The position numbers and the translations under genes are program-made. A model generated the notes under the pieces. It saw only the letters and a list, made by a program, of their open reading frames with translations. It did no database searches and was not told the origin of the DNA. 64,000 nucleotides of DNA from Branchiostoma floridae (lineage: Eukaryota > Chordata > Leptocardii > Amphioxiformes > Branchiostomatidae): NCBI RefSeq assembly GCF_000003815.2, contig NC_049988.1:549679-613678 (forward strand). Direction: 5' to 3'. Within the stretch, counting starts at the first letter, position 1. Each line of letters begins with the position of its first letter. Of the stretch, positions 33,167 through 46,384 are shown piece after piece.

Positions 33167-36100
33167 CTGGGGTTTCATAACGTTCAAAAATGTCAAAAAA
33201 ACTGAACTAAGCATTCTCTGCTGAAACAATCCCTCTGTCTGGGGTGTCATTAGCAATCGAGCAAGAATTTGCAATATACGTATCATAAAAAACAGCTGTT
33301 TATGTCTTTTGTTGAAAATACAAACTATATGTATTGTAATTGTTGACAAGACAATGAAGATACAGAAACAGTAGATCTAGATAGATAGGGATGAAAGTAT
33401 TGAGAGAGAATGTAACTGGAGAGAGATGGTAAGTTAGGACACACAGTTGCATGAGGAACAATGGCTCGTATTCTTTCAAGCTCCCAGCACAGGTACCGGT
33501 GGCGTCATGACAAGGTGTTGTCGACCATTACTAGCATCCTAGAAATACTTAAGTAGAGAGGAGGAAAAAGCGCCACGTGGAGATGAAACGCGTGCCAGCT
33601 ATGGCGTTTGTTAGAGAGGGTGAGAAGAGTCGTCGTCCTGCAACAGAAAGAGCAGCAGGCGAGAGCATGGTAGCTGAAGGAAGAATGTAGTGCGAAGGAT
33701 AGGGGAAACAGCAGAGGCTGTCTCATGTTGGCTGTGTAGGAAAGGGGGAAGTTAGCTGGAAGCCGGGAGGAGCGGACGAGTAGTGGGTTGGCCACCACTG
33801 CTGGACCCGGCAGAAGGAGGATGTAACGGATGAGGGTCGAAACATCCGATGAGAGCTGCTCCGTCTGAAGACGTGACCTCCCCGAGTGACGACACTCCAC
33901 TCATCCCTGTAAGTGAGTGGAGTAGTGAAGGCATCATTGATGTATTTACCAACAACATGCGTTAACAAACCAACCAAACCTACTCACCCAAATCACAGTT
34001 CAGGCCATCAGCATTCAAAGAATAACCGTGACGACAGGAACAGACGAAGCTTCCTCGGTTGTTCGTACACGTTTGTGAACATCCACCGTTGCCACTGTCA
34101 CATTCATTGACATCTGTAATAAAAAAAGATCTAATTTGAAATGCGTTTGGCAAAAGTATCTACTTTAGGTCTTATCATAAATCAAAATTTATTTGCACAC
34201 TAAATAAATTTGAATGGTGATGCTTCTACAAGCAATAAGAAAAACAAAACTTAACAGCGTTCCATGAATGTTATGTATGAATACCTTAAATAAATACTAT
34301 AAATTTATTAAAAATTCTTGCTCGAGGGCTAATTGCAAGTGCCAAATAAGGACAAATAATGGTAAACAGTGTAGAAAGCGACTACTTTAGTCTAACTTAT
34401 AACTAACTTATGGGGTTTGACCTCTTTTTCTGAGACAGTGAAAGACGATAAGCGACGTTAAAAGGAGAGTAGCTTTCTTTTTGTCTGTAAACGTGGATAT
34501 ATTAGGATAGAATTTGGTGGCTTCTTTTAAGAGCTCTTTTCTCTCTTGATCATAGACGAGGCAGTTTGAAATAAAATGTGTTTCGTTTTCTACCATATAT
34601 AGTACTTTACACGTTCTTTCGCACATGGGTAACGTCTTATATCGACCTTCTTCTTCAAGTTTCGAGGAAAACAACTGACCATCACAATTAAGTCCATCGG
34701 CATTCAAGACAAAACCAGCCCCACAGGAACAGACGAAGCTTCCCCCGTTGTTGGTGCACGTTCCCTCACAACCACCGTTGGCATTGGCACATTCATCGAT
34801 ATCTGCAATAAGATGGTTAAACAAAAAAGCTTACGGCATCCGAATTCATCACTGAAGGTATAACCTAAAACACAGCTACAAGCTTCCACTCTAATATATG
34901 TCTTCCTATGTTAACAATGGTAACGTTATATGTTCAAAAATGTATTAGAACATTACATGACGTAGACGGTATATTTGTTATACTTTTATGACCCCTCCCT
35001 CGCATACTCAGTCTTATTGGAGGATTCTAGCCGTTTATCAATAAACAAGGGTTCAAACAATCAAATACGAAAATATTGGTTATTACGTCACTGGTGCAAT
35101 CTGCACTTTTATTTGTATTTTCCCTGGCCAGCAGTTGAGAGTTTTCATTTGTTCATCAAAAACAATCATCGTGTCTCAAATATTAATTCAACTGTACCTC
35201 TGCTGTGTTGATTTTCTTTGAGTAAAGAAGAAGATGACTAATGGCGTTCGATTCAGACGTACATTATTGGATCTTCCTCTACAGTCGTACATTATTGGAT
35301 CACAAAAATGTTTCTTTTGCATCCATTTGATATATATATATAATGCTGTGTTATCATTTCGTCTATTCTATTCTATTCTTCTTTCTTACAATAAGTAAGT
35401 TCACGATTCCAGATAAACCTTAGTAAACGGTAGACTACGTTGCAGTCTTCGGAACGGNNNNNNNNNNNNNNNNNNNNNNNNNNNNNNNNNNNNNNNNNNN
35501 NNNNNNNNNNNNNNNNNNNNNNNNNNNNNNNNNNNNNNNNNNNNNNNNNNNNNNNNNNNNNNNNNNNNNNNNNNNNNNNNNNNNNNNNNNNNNNNNNNNN
35601 NNNNNNNNNNNNNNNNNNNNNNNNNNNNNNNNNNNNNNNNNNNNNNNNNNNNNNNNNNNNNNNNNNNNNNNNNNNNNNNNNNNNNNNNNNNNNNNNNNNN
35701 NNNNNNNNNNNNNNNNNNNNNNNNNNNNNNNNNNNNNNNNNNNNNNNNNNNNNNNNNNNNNNNNNNNNNNNNNNNNNNNNNNNNNNNNNNNNNNNNNNNN
35801 NNNNNNNNNNNNNNNNNNNNNNNNNNNNNNNNNNNNNNNNNNNNNNNNNNNNNNNNNNNNNNNNNNNNNNNNNNNNNNNNNNNNNNNNNNNNNNNNNNNN
35901 NNNNNNNNNNNNNNNNNNNNNNNNNNNNNNNNNNNNNNNNNNNNNNNNNNNNNNNNNNNNNNNNNNNNNNNNNNNNNNNNNNNNNNNNNNNNNNNNNNNN
36001 NNNNNNNNNNNNNNNNNNNNNNNNNNNNNNNNNNNNNNNNNNNNNNNNNNNNNNNNNNNNNNNNNNNNNNNNNNNNNNNNNNNNNNNNNNNNNNNNNNNN

Positions 36101-39100
36101 NNNNNNNNNNNNNNNNNNNNNNNNNNNNNNNNNNNNNNNNNNNNNNNNNNNNNNNNNNNNNNNNNNNNNNNNNNNNNNNNNNNNNNNNNNNNNNNNNNNN
36201 NNNNNNNNNNNNNNNNNNNNNNNNNNNNNNNNNNNNNNNNNNNNNNNNNNNNNNNNNNNNNNNNNNNNNNNNNNNNNNNNNNNNNNNNNNNNNNNNNNNN
36301 NNNNNNNNNNNNNNNNNNNNNNNNNNNNNNNNNNNNNNNNNNNNNNNNNNNNNNNNNNNNNNNNNNNNNNNNNNNNNNNNNNNNNNNNNNNNNNNNNNNN
36401 NNNNNNNAGGGAGTTTGCCGTGATAGCGAGTGATACCTTCCTCGGCAAACTCCCGCACAAAAGAATACTAGCCAACGTTGAAAATCGTACGACCCCCCCC
36501 ACCTCCCCCCCCCCAAAAAAAACCAGCCCCGTTCCGAAGACTGCAACGGAGTCCAAGTAAACGGTACAGAAAACTTTCCTACCAGAACAGGTGACACCGT
36601 TGCCGGAATAGCCAGGGTTACAGGCGCATGTAAAACTGCCTGGTGGTGTGTTGGTACAGAAGCCATCGGGGCTACAGTTGTCAGACCCATCTGTGCATTC
36701 ATCATCATCTGCACAAACGGAAATGCAAATTTGATTCCACATAGTACCAGGCATGGTTATAGAATGGCTACCTATCATAGAAGTAAAAACATCATTTATT
36801 ATGAAACACATTGATTTTTCTGTGTCTGCGTGGTAAAATTTCAAAGTCATGGAATGAAAGGTTACAGTGCAAACGTCATAGAATGAAAGGTTACAGTGCA
36901 AAGGTTACAGAATACTTTCATACCAGTACAGGTCACGCCGTCGCCGGAATAGCCTGCGTCACAAGCACAGGTGAAACTCGAGGGTGTGTTGGTACAAATA
37001 GAGCCTTGTGGGCTACAAATAGAGCCTTGTGGGCTGCAGTTGTCAGTACCATCAGTACATTCATCAAGATCTGCACAAAATCAACAAAAAAAGGCATGAA
37101 CAACGGGTAATGGGTGTAATGTTTTGAAATTCTTTAATAAGTTCAAAGTTTGATCAACATCAAAATACAATACTGCCTGATTTTATTATCCCCCGAACGT
37201 AAGGAAAGCTTCCACACGATCATTTGTAGATATAGTGATAATTATTATCGATCTTATAATCAGATTACATTCCTGTGACGTCCGAAGATCGTCGACAATG
37301 TTAAGGTGGTATCAAGGATACGATCATATATGGGCTGGTCTGATATGTATCGTAAATTTCAGATCCAATTGATTAAGGACCATTTTGGATTAAAAAATAC
37401 GATATACGTTATTTTTGCAGATGCGGTAGAGGATTCGATATGTATCTTTCATTTATATCCTTACTGTTAACCATACGTTAACGCCGGTATTCTGACGTAC
37501 TCACTTCACTTCACTCGTCTGACGTATTCTGACTAAATCAAAAACCTGATATCACAAAAGCTTGCTGTTTACTGCGTAGAAATAAATGCAGATATTTCCC
37601 GTTTCTAACCGAACGATGGCAGACGTGAAATATTATCCTCCTAGATCTTTATGACCAAATTCATACCTACCGTATGGCGGAAACAAATATGACAAACTTT
37701 TAACCATGTGAACTATATCTGATAAATGCTTACCACCAAATATTTGGACTTCGCACAGGGTCAGTATTCTGGAGGCTCCGGGAAGATGGATGCCCACATA
37801 GCGTCCCCGCATTTCCGGACATGTGACGGACATGGCCGACAGACTCAGCGCGATGTTATGGTCCCCTCCACACTGGGGGTTCGTGGTGACCTGGGCGGAA
37901 TCCCCGATGTGGATGTTGAAGGGGTTGAGTCGATCGGAGCAACAGTCCCGGCGGTTGGTGATGACTACTCTGTATATGTTGGGAACAGAACAATCATTAT
38001 GGCACTTAGATTTTATACACATATTGCGGAACACTACATGTTAACACAGACACAGTCACTATTACTGCTAACAATATAAGAACTTCCATTTGTAGCTCTT
38101 CCTTTACGAATTATTGATTTACAATAATTTTTTATCTAATGTAGAAGAAAGAAATAGAGATTCTGATCTGATTTGGTTTATTTGCCTGTATAGAGAGAAA
38201 CATAGCCAGGTCTAACCAACTAGCCGAAGGCTATTATCAAGGGTTAGCCCTGGTAACAATACAACATGCAACAACAGCGTTACGCTTACCGATACGTGAG
38301 GTCTGTTTTTCGAACGACGTTATACAGACAACACAAGATACGAATAACTTTGACTACAGAGACGATCTGTGTTTACAATCTTGACTAGCAGTCGTACGCG
38401 TACGATCTGTGATTTTCAAAACTATGATGCAATTGATATTACTGTGTTATCTTTATAAAGCTAGTTTGAGCGATTACCACATGGGAACGCTATAATATAT
38501 ACGTACAGATACGTGCAGATCGTTCAGTAAAAACAAATTTTACATGCACTTCATGCTAAAAATACAAATGCTGGTAATCATTAAGTGCGAGCACACACAC
38601 AAACACACACACACACAAACAAACACATACACACACTTGCACCAGTTTAAAGTGAAGAAAGTGGCCGCAGTAGACATATTGGCTACTATATAGACAGAAT
38701 TCTTAAAGCTTGGTTCAGTTGCAAAAATGACCACGTAAAGAGGCCAAAATGACCAGGAAGTTCTTATGCAGAGGTAGTACAAGTTCACATGTATGTGTGC
38801 ACGTTGGTGTTTTGCATATTTACTGTAGTGTCTGATATATAAACATACTGTAGATATATACATTTATACGTACCTGCGAACAACATAAGATTGGCCGAGA
38901 TCCACCCACCAGGTTGGATAAGCCTCCCCCCCATTCGCTGTGTGTGAACAGGAGCCTTGGGAATAGGTGGTTGTGATTTTCCCGTCAACGGCAAGACTGG
39001 CCTCGCCAATCCCAGTGCTTGTGCTTGTTTGAAACGCTTGCTTCCTCAAGGCGATATTGACACCTACGGGTATTTTTGGAATACAAATTATTCATTTACT

Positions 39101-42100
39101 ATTTATTCACCAGGCTATGAATTTCATGTGATTTTATGTGATTGGGTATAGTTCAATGGTAGATATTAGTGTTGTCTTCAAATCTAATGAATGTGCCAGT
39201 AGGAATTAGTCTCGGTATTTAGACTGCCTATCTAAGAGGCTGTCAATAATCAGCTACTTAGGTTTTAGAATATAAAAAAAAAACTCACATTGGCATGGTT
39301 GTCTACTTTGCTGTACTCTACTCTACTGTTACTCTACTCTACACTTCTCTACTGTACTCTGCTGTACTCTATTCTACTCTACTCTTTTCTACTCTACAGT
39401 ACTGTTACTCTACTCTACATTACTCTACTCTACTCTACTCTACTCTACTCTACTCTACTCTACTTTACTCTACTCTACTCTACACTACTCTACACTACTC
39501 TACTTTACACTACTCTACTCTACTCTACTCTACTCTTCTCTACTCTACTCTACTCTACTCTACTCTACTCTACTCTACGATACTCTACGATACTCTACTC
39601 TACTCTACTCTTCTCTACTTTACGATACTCTCCCTTTTTTTAGAAACATCGAGTTGGCTTGCCCTGATACTCACCAAACGCAAATGATTGGGGCCAAGAG
39701 CCGTACCTGAAAAGAAAAATCCATGTCTCATGTTGTCATAACATGAAAGCTGTATATATGTTTTAATCACATAATGTTTGAAAATTTATTTACTTTGAAT
39801 TTTGAGAGATCATGTCTGTAAAAAACAGCAAAAAACTTTGTTGGAAACTCGGGCTAACTCAGAAATTTGATTTTCCTAATATTTTCTGTGGTTATCTTAT
39901 AGTGAGGTGAAGCAGATGTTTTAATATGACGAGTTGTAATATTTCAGCTATGCTCTACTACGACATTTAATAAGAATAGTGTTTTAAAAGCGCATTTAAA
40001 ATAGCTTTCTACAAATTGATATAGAACATATATACACAAGTTGATTTAACCTTTCAACTAAATTATATGCAGGAACCTGTGCTAAAGGCCGCAAATTATT
40101 TGTAAATATACCAAACACTTGAAACATCTGATTCACCTCACTTTAAAAACATTCTAAGCAAAACTTTATAACATTTTTCTTGTATATAATAACAAACAAC
40201 ATATGTTAGAATATAAAAAAATTAGTTAGAGGATTCCAAAGTCCATTCCAAGTCACCATGAGGGTTTTTAGGTGATATTTGTAATTAGTCTGAATTATTT
40301 TGAATAAAAGAATATCTGAGCCACAATAATTCAATTCTTTTTAAAAAAATGACCAAGAAAATTCTCATCTATTTGAATTCCTTTGAATATTTCAGAGATA
40401 TTTTAAAAGCAACTGTACAAAAATATCTTTATTTAGAATAATTGTGAAACCGCTGTGTGATTATTTCACATTTACAAATACTAACAAATATTTGTAAACT
40501 TTGCCAAATGGTAAAATTAGTTTATTGCTCCTATAAAAGTAAGCCCTATTGTTGCATCTGTATATTTTTAGATTTCACTGCTGGGCACTGGTGGATCCTT
40601 TGTGGTGGGCCATTGTTGAATGGCACCCAACCATACTTTGCAAGGATGTGTGAATTGCTATCTTCTCAGCCCACTAAACCATTTACAAAAAATGGTAGAA
40701 AATGGTAAATAATGGTAAAATGCTGTTATCATTATTTAGAAACTATTAGAAGTATCCAATTCCATACCATGAATATTTCCAAAGTTTTACAGGGCCAGGG
40801 AAGTGTCTATGAAGTTGAAACAGTGTTAAAAATATTTCTGAAGTATCAAATGTCCTAGACATATAATTACAAAACTTTCAAATCAATTCTAAACAATGGC
40901 AACAAACATCCGCACGGTGTCTTGGAATGGACTCTATGTGCCTTCACTAAATGACTAAATGAGCAATTGCCGTTTCTAAGGCAACCAGCAACCGTAGACA
41001 TAAAACTCTTTTTGCATGTTTGGGTCGATGTCACACACACACAAAGTTTAAGGAAAAACGATTTTTTGTTGTTCAGTTTGGCCTGCTTTCGCTTAAAGGG
41101 ACATTCCACTCCAGAAGGACGTGATGTTTCCAATAGATAATGTGTCAATGAATACATAATCAGCCGAATTTTGTGGAATTCACCTTGGGATAAATTACGC
41201 GATGTGTGTTTTGTAAAACAATATGACACTCACTAAACCCATGCAGACCCTACCAATGCATTCCCTATACGTGTAGACGCTTCCTTTATCGTGAATAATT
41301 TCGGCATAAATGAGGGGCGCTTAGCAAACCAAGAAGGTCAATTGTTCACAAAATATCAAAGAACACATAATAAGACGTGTCTTTCTTAGCGCCCCTGAAA
41401 TTAGCTTTGTAACCTTACCTAAAAATTGTGCGTTGTATTCAGCCATAGGATTAATTCAATTAGCGGATACTTGGGGAGTTTAGTAGAAGACTGAATGCTT
41501 TTGAGGCACGTGGAGTAACTGGGTACTTTATCGTATGATGTGAAGTAGTATGTATTTATTACTTCCTAAAATTGATATCTATCGGAAAATAACACTCCCG
41601 TGTGGAGTGGAATGCCCCTTTAATTTGTACAGGCAGATGCTCTTAAACAGGTAACTCACGACACGGTTGTGACTCCGTTCTGTGTACTCCCGGTGTAGGA
41701 ACTCTCCCCGGGCTTCCTGTAGACAGGTGCGGTACCGCCACTGTCTGGGATCCACCCGGCATGGATAGCAGCACGGCAGATACTGGAGTCCTGGACACAC
41801 AGCACAGTTAATTAGTATAGAAACCACGGCATAGTTATTTAGTATAGAAACCACGGCATAGTTATTTAGTATAGAAACCAGAGACTTCGACTGGCTGAAA
41901 ACGTCATCTTACGAGATCGATGTCATTCCCTAACCAACGCATGACCGGGCATTTTGTGGGAGCAAAGGCTATGATACAAACGACAGCAAAATACGCAAAA
42001 AGTAAGAATAAACTAGTCATGATCATGATTTGTGAATAGTCTTTAAATATACCATTATGTTATTTTTGTATGTAAGCTTTTATAGTGGGTGCTCTATTCA

Positions 42101-45100
42101 TAACCCAGAGCTTTTTGTCAAATTCGTTGATGTGCCACCGATCTTGTACCCTTAGGAAGGCACTTCACACGAATTTCCTCACTTCACTCAGGTGATAATG
42201 AGTACCTAGCTTCGGTTAGGGCGGTACCTCGGGTAAGACGTTAAATGGAGGTCCCGTGTTTAAAAAAAGTACACCTCGATCACGTAAAAGCACTCATCGC
42301 ACTTGTCGAAAAGATTAGGAGTCTTTCCCGGTGTGAGTGGATCAAATGAGTTTGTCCAGATTTTCAACTTGTACTGTTCAGTGCAAACCTGGTGTGTTAC
42401 GCTATAAGGCTGTTTACCGGGTATGCAAAACAAACAAATTCTTCCTGCCCCGAATTCGAAATAGCCGAGGTGGGCCCCAGTATGAAAATGTGACGATAGG
42501 ATTAGTCTGCTGAAGTTATTAATACGAATACGTGTAAACGATACCTTTACCAAAGCTTGGTAAGTTAGCAGAATGTATTAAATGATAGAAATATATATGA
42601 TATAGAAAACTAAAGTTTTACAGACAACTTACATCCGTGTAGGTTTCAGTGCCCCAGACTGTTTTGGAGACCGAAGTACAACCAGAGGGACAAGTCACGC
42701 TGCAAACATAAAAGAAACGTAATATGACGTAATATGACATATAAGAAACATAATATATAATAGTAAACAGTCTACAGGAGTTCAATAAAACAGCTGTTTC
42801 ACACGGATGCTAGCGTTGCTATTTGATTCAAGAAAGGTACAACTGCAAAAATATAAGAATATATAAAAATAAAATAAAATTCGGCGTACATGCCAATCAA
42901 ATTCGGTGTCGGTTGGGTAAAGTTTAGCTTATTCATAAGACTGAAGTAGATTTTAGCATAGTACTTGTCATGTGGTGCCATTGGTCAAACGGTCAGGTGA
43001 TCTCTCATCTCACCATTTATGGATGACCGTGGAGTGATTTATGTGCAGACAATGGGTTCTCCGGCTGCCGCTGGGCCTAAAGCAACCCACCCAGCCTGCC
43101 CTGAGACATTTTCCTCGGGGAAGCACGTGACCGCTCAGGAGAAGTACTAGTCGCATCAGATACCGCGACACTTTAGAATCCATACGACAATCTCCCCATC
43201 AGCTATACCGGAGGACCAATGATTACGCATGACAGATACGAACCAAATGTTGATGCTTACCTGTATGCATTTTTAGTCATGGTCTTCTCTTCCGTGGTGC
43301 AGGAGATATCGACAGGAGCTGTTGAATTAGAATTGAATATTTTAAGAGACTTGTAGAACGTTATATTCCATTTTAAAAGTTGAGATGAAGTGACAGGCAT
43401 AAAAACTTCAAAGTACACATTGATTTGTATGTTTTTCCTTCTCTTGTCCATTCTTTCTTTCCCTTTCTCACTATTACTCTCTTTTTCTTTTATTCCTTCC
43501 TTGCTCTCCTTCTTTTTTGTTTTCTTTCTTTCTTTCTTTCATTTAGTTTCTTTCTCTCTTTTTCTTTATTTGTATCGTTCTGTTTTTCTTTCCATCCTTC
43601 TTTTCCATTATTTGGAATCATTTATTCAATATCAATCAATAATAGGTAACATTTAGAACAGCAAAAACAATAAAAGGCATGGCAAGCTTTGACAATCAAT
43701 AGACATAATAGAAAGCCTTACTACTTTTACATCATCTGTGCAAGTGAGACCCTTGCATTCTTTCAATGTGTGTTAGAAGATTAGTTGCTACAAAGACAAT
43801 AAGAGACAGCCCTTACGATTACAAAGCAAGTTCTCCCCTTCAAGGTAGATTCGCATACGATCTGCCTTTCCAACATTGGCCGCTAGATGGGGTGAAAAAA
43901 TCATGCTTTAGACAATAACAACTAAACATATTGCATTTTAAAAGTCCATTTGTTTTCATATTGTGAAATTTATGTTTTTTAGGTGATATAAGTAATTCCA
44001 ATAGTTTACGTGGTCGGCACACGACACATACAACTGTAGTAATGTCCATCAAGTCAGCAGGTTTAAGCTATAGTTACTTTTATAAGCCAAAATGTGATTT
44101 TAATGAACCATATCACAACTATCTCAAAGCAAACAATTCACTAATTATATATAAACAAAACGTATCGATAGTTTGAAATACCTTAGGCCTAGGTAAACCA
44201 TGTTGTGTTTCCGTTTCTGTCATTTAAAATGTATGGTCGATGGGTGGGTATTTTTTTTTCAACAGGAGTCAAAAACAATGCATATGGGCACTGGTATTTT
44301 CAACACATTTGCCATCATACAGATATGCATTGTACATTGCGTATTCTAACATCAACATTTCACAACACGCCGATAGGCTGAATAAAAGATTCAAACTTAA
44401 ACTATGCGGTTCCAAATACTTTTCTGAGGGACGACTGCAGTGTGCAAGATGACGGTAGCTTGAGGGATGAATCTACACTACTATATATCAGCTTTTCACA
44501 ACGTTAATCTGTTTAACAGAGTGTGATGTAAAGAAATACTCTTTTGATTTCTTCACTCGGAAGTCCATTCACAGCGCCCGAACAAAAACAAAAAACAAGG
44601 GTTGACAGGGTTTTGCTAGGGTCGATAGGGTGACCGGAAACACAACAAAATTTCCTTGCCCTTATGAAACATCAGCCATATTATACAAAATGCCCCTACA
44701 ATTCCTATGTAGGCGGAATATTATGTGGCCTAAGCATACAGAACTTCGTCCTGATACCAAAATCTACCTGCCACCCGAATATCACGACCATAGCATATTC
44801 AGGATACACGATACAAAAACCGAAAGTTGTACTGCAGTACCAAGGTCACGCACCAAGGAGACCGCACACAGACGAACAAAAAAGCTATACCTCCATTTTA
44901 ATGGACGTAAGTATTAGGATAGATATAGGGAGGGTAGAGAGAACAGAGAAAGAGGCACACAAAGGAAAGTTGAGGAAGATTGAGGAAGATGTTAGCCTCG
45001 AAATTGGAGACCTCCTGTCTGTCATGAGCGACAGAGCCGTCTGGAGGAACTTTATAGTGTCACCTGAAGGATGACTGAACTGACTGAAATGAAAATGTGT

Positions 45101-46349
45101 GAAGTAGATAGAAAACATGTACTTACTGTCGTCCCAGCGGACGGCGGTGTTCAGTTTAGAATACAGAACGTGAGGATGTACAGCTGCTTCTGCTTTTTCC
45201 CAATTGCAGATTCCCGCCATCCCAGCGTCGGCCACCACCAGCCAACCAGCGTCGTTCCCACACCCGCCATGGTTACGATTGATGTAGAATCTCCTGCAAA
45301 TCAAGAAATATTTCTTTTAACACCCTTGTCCTTCTAAGCCCGTACATATACGGGTCGCATGTTCAACATTTAATATTTAACTAATGCATGATACAAAAAC
45401 AGAAAAGACAGGCAACTGTGGATGACAGGAAGGTGACTATTTCGACCTATGGACAGCCATGTAATTCAAGAAAATCAGCTACATATCGTGATGCATCTCT
45501 GCCACCGCGCTTAGAAATAAAACAAAGTATGGCGAAGTTTGCTGTAATTGCAACCCTGATAGATTGATACAGACCTAAACAGTACATTACATTTCAATAG
45601 AAATCTAAAATTTGTTTCCTTCTTTTATGTACCTAAAGTTGAATTGTGTGCCAGTGGCCTTTCTAAAGGTTAAGTAAATATGCTTAATAGTAATACTAAT
45701 AGGGTACTTTGACCGAGTTAGGAAAAAAAGGCCAGTATGATTCTATTGGCAAAGGAGTAAACTGATCGGCAAGTAGATACGTAGCTAAATAGACTGCAAA
45801 AACTGACGGAAATCCCATGATAACTTATCTGTCCCTATTTGGCCAAAAATCTTCGTCTATCCTCAAACTTCTTCCACGTCTGCTTGGAGACTAGAATACG
45901 CCGGCTGTTGTACAAAACTTACCTCTGGGCCTCAGGTAACCCTACAACTGAGAAGTAGTTTGGAGTTGAAGTTTGGATGTCAGTATAAGGTGATGAGAGA
46001 AGCCGAGCCTTGGTGAACCAGTTGGTCTTGTCTGAGTTTGCACCATCGAATATAAACTCTTTATTTCCGTCGGAGGCCTCCAATACAATCTTCACCTGTA
46101 GAAGAGACTATTGATTCATTAACTCCATTAAAATGCGCATGTGTGTGTGTGAGTTTGCGTGTGCGTGTGTGTATATTTGTGTGAATACATGTGTGTGTGG
46201 GGGGGGGGGGGGGGCTTGTGCGTACATGTATGTGTGTGTGTCTATTGTGTACATGTGTATGTGTGTGTAAGCTTGTAAGTGTATGTGCGTGTGTAAAATT
46301 GTGTGTGTGTGTGTGAATGCGTACACGTCTATGATTGTATGTACGTGTG

Positions 46350-46384
<35 letters not shown>

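Noticed and set aside
39290-39687. Two overlapping frames of 117 and 130 codons
   Set aside because: They are translations of a TACTC microsatellite.
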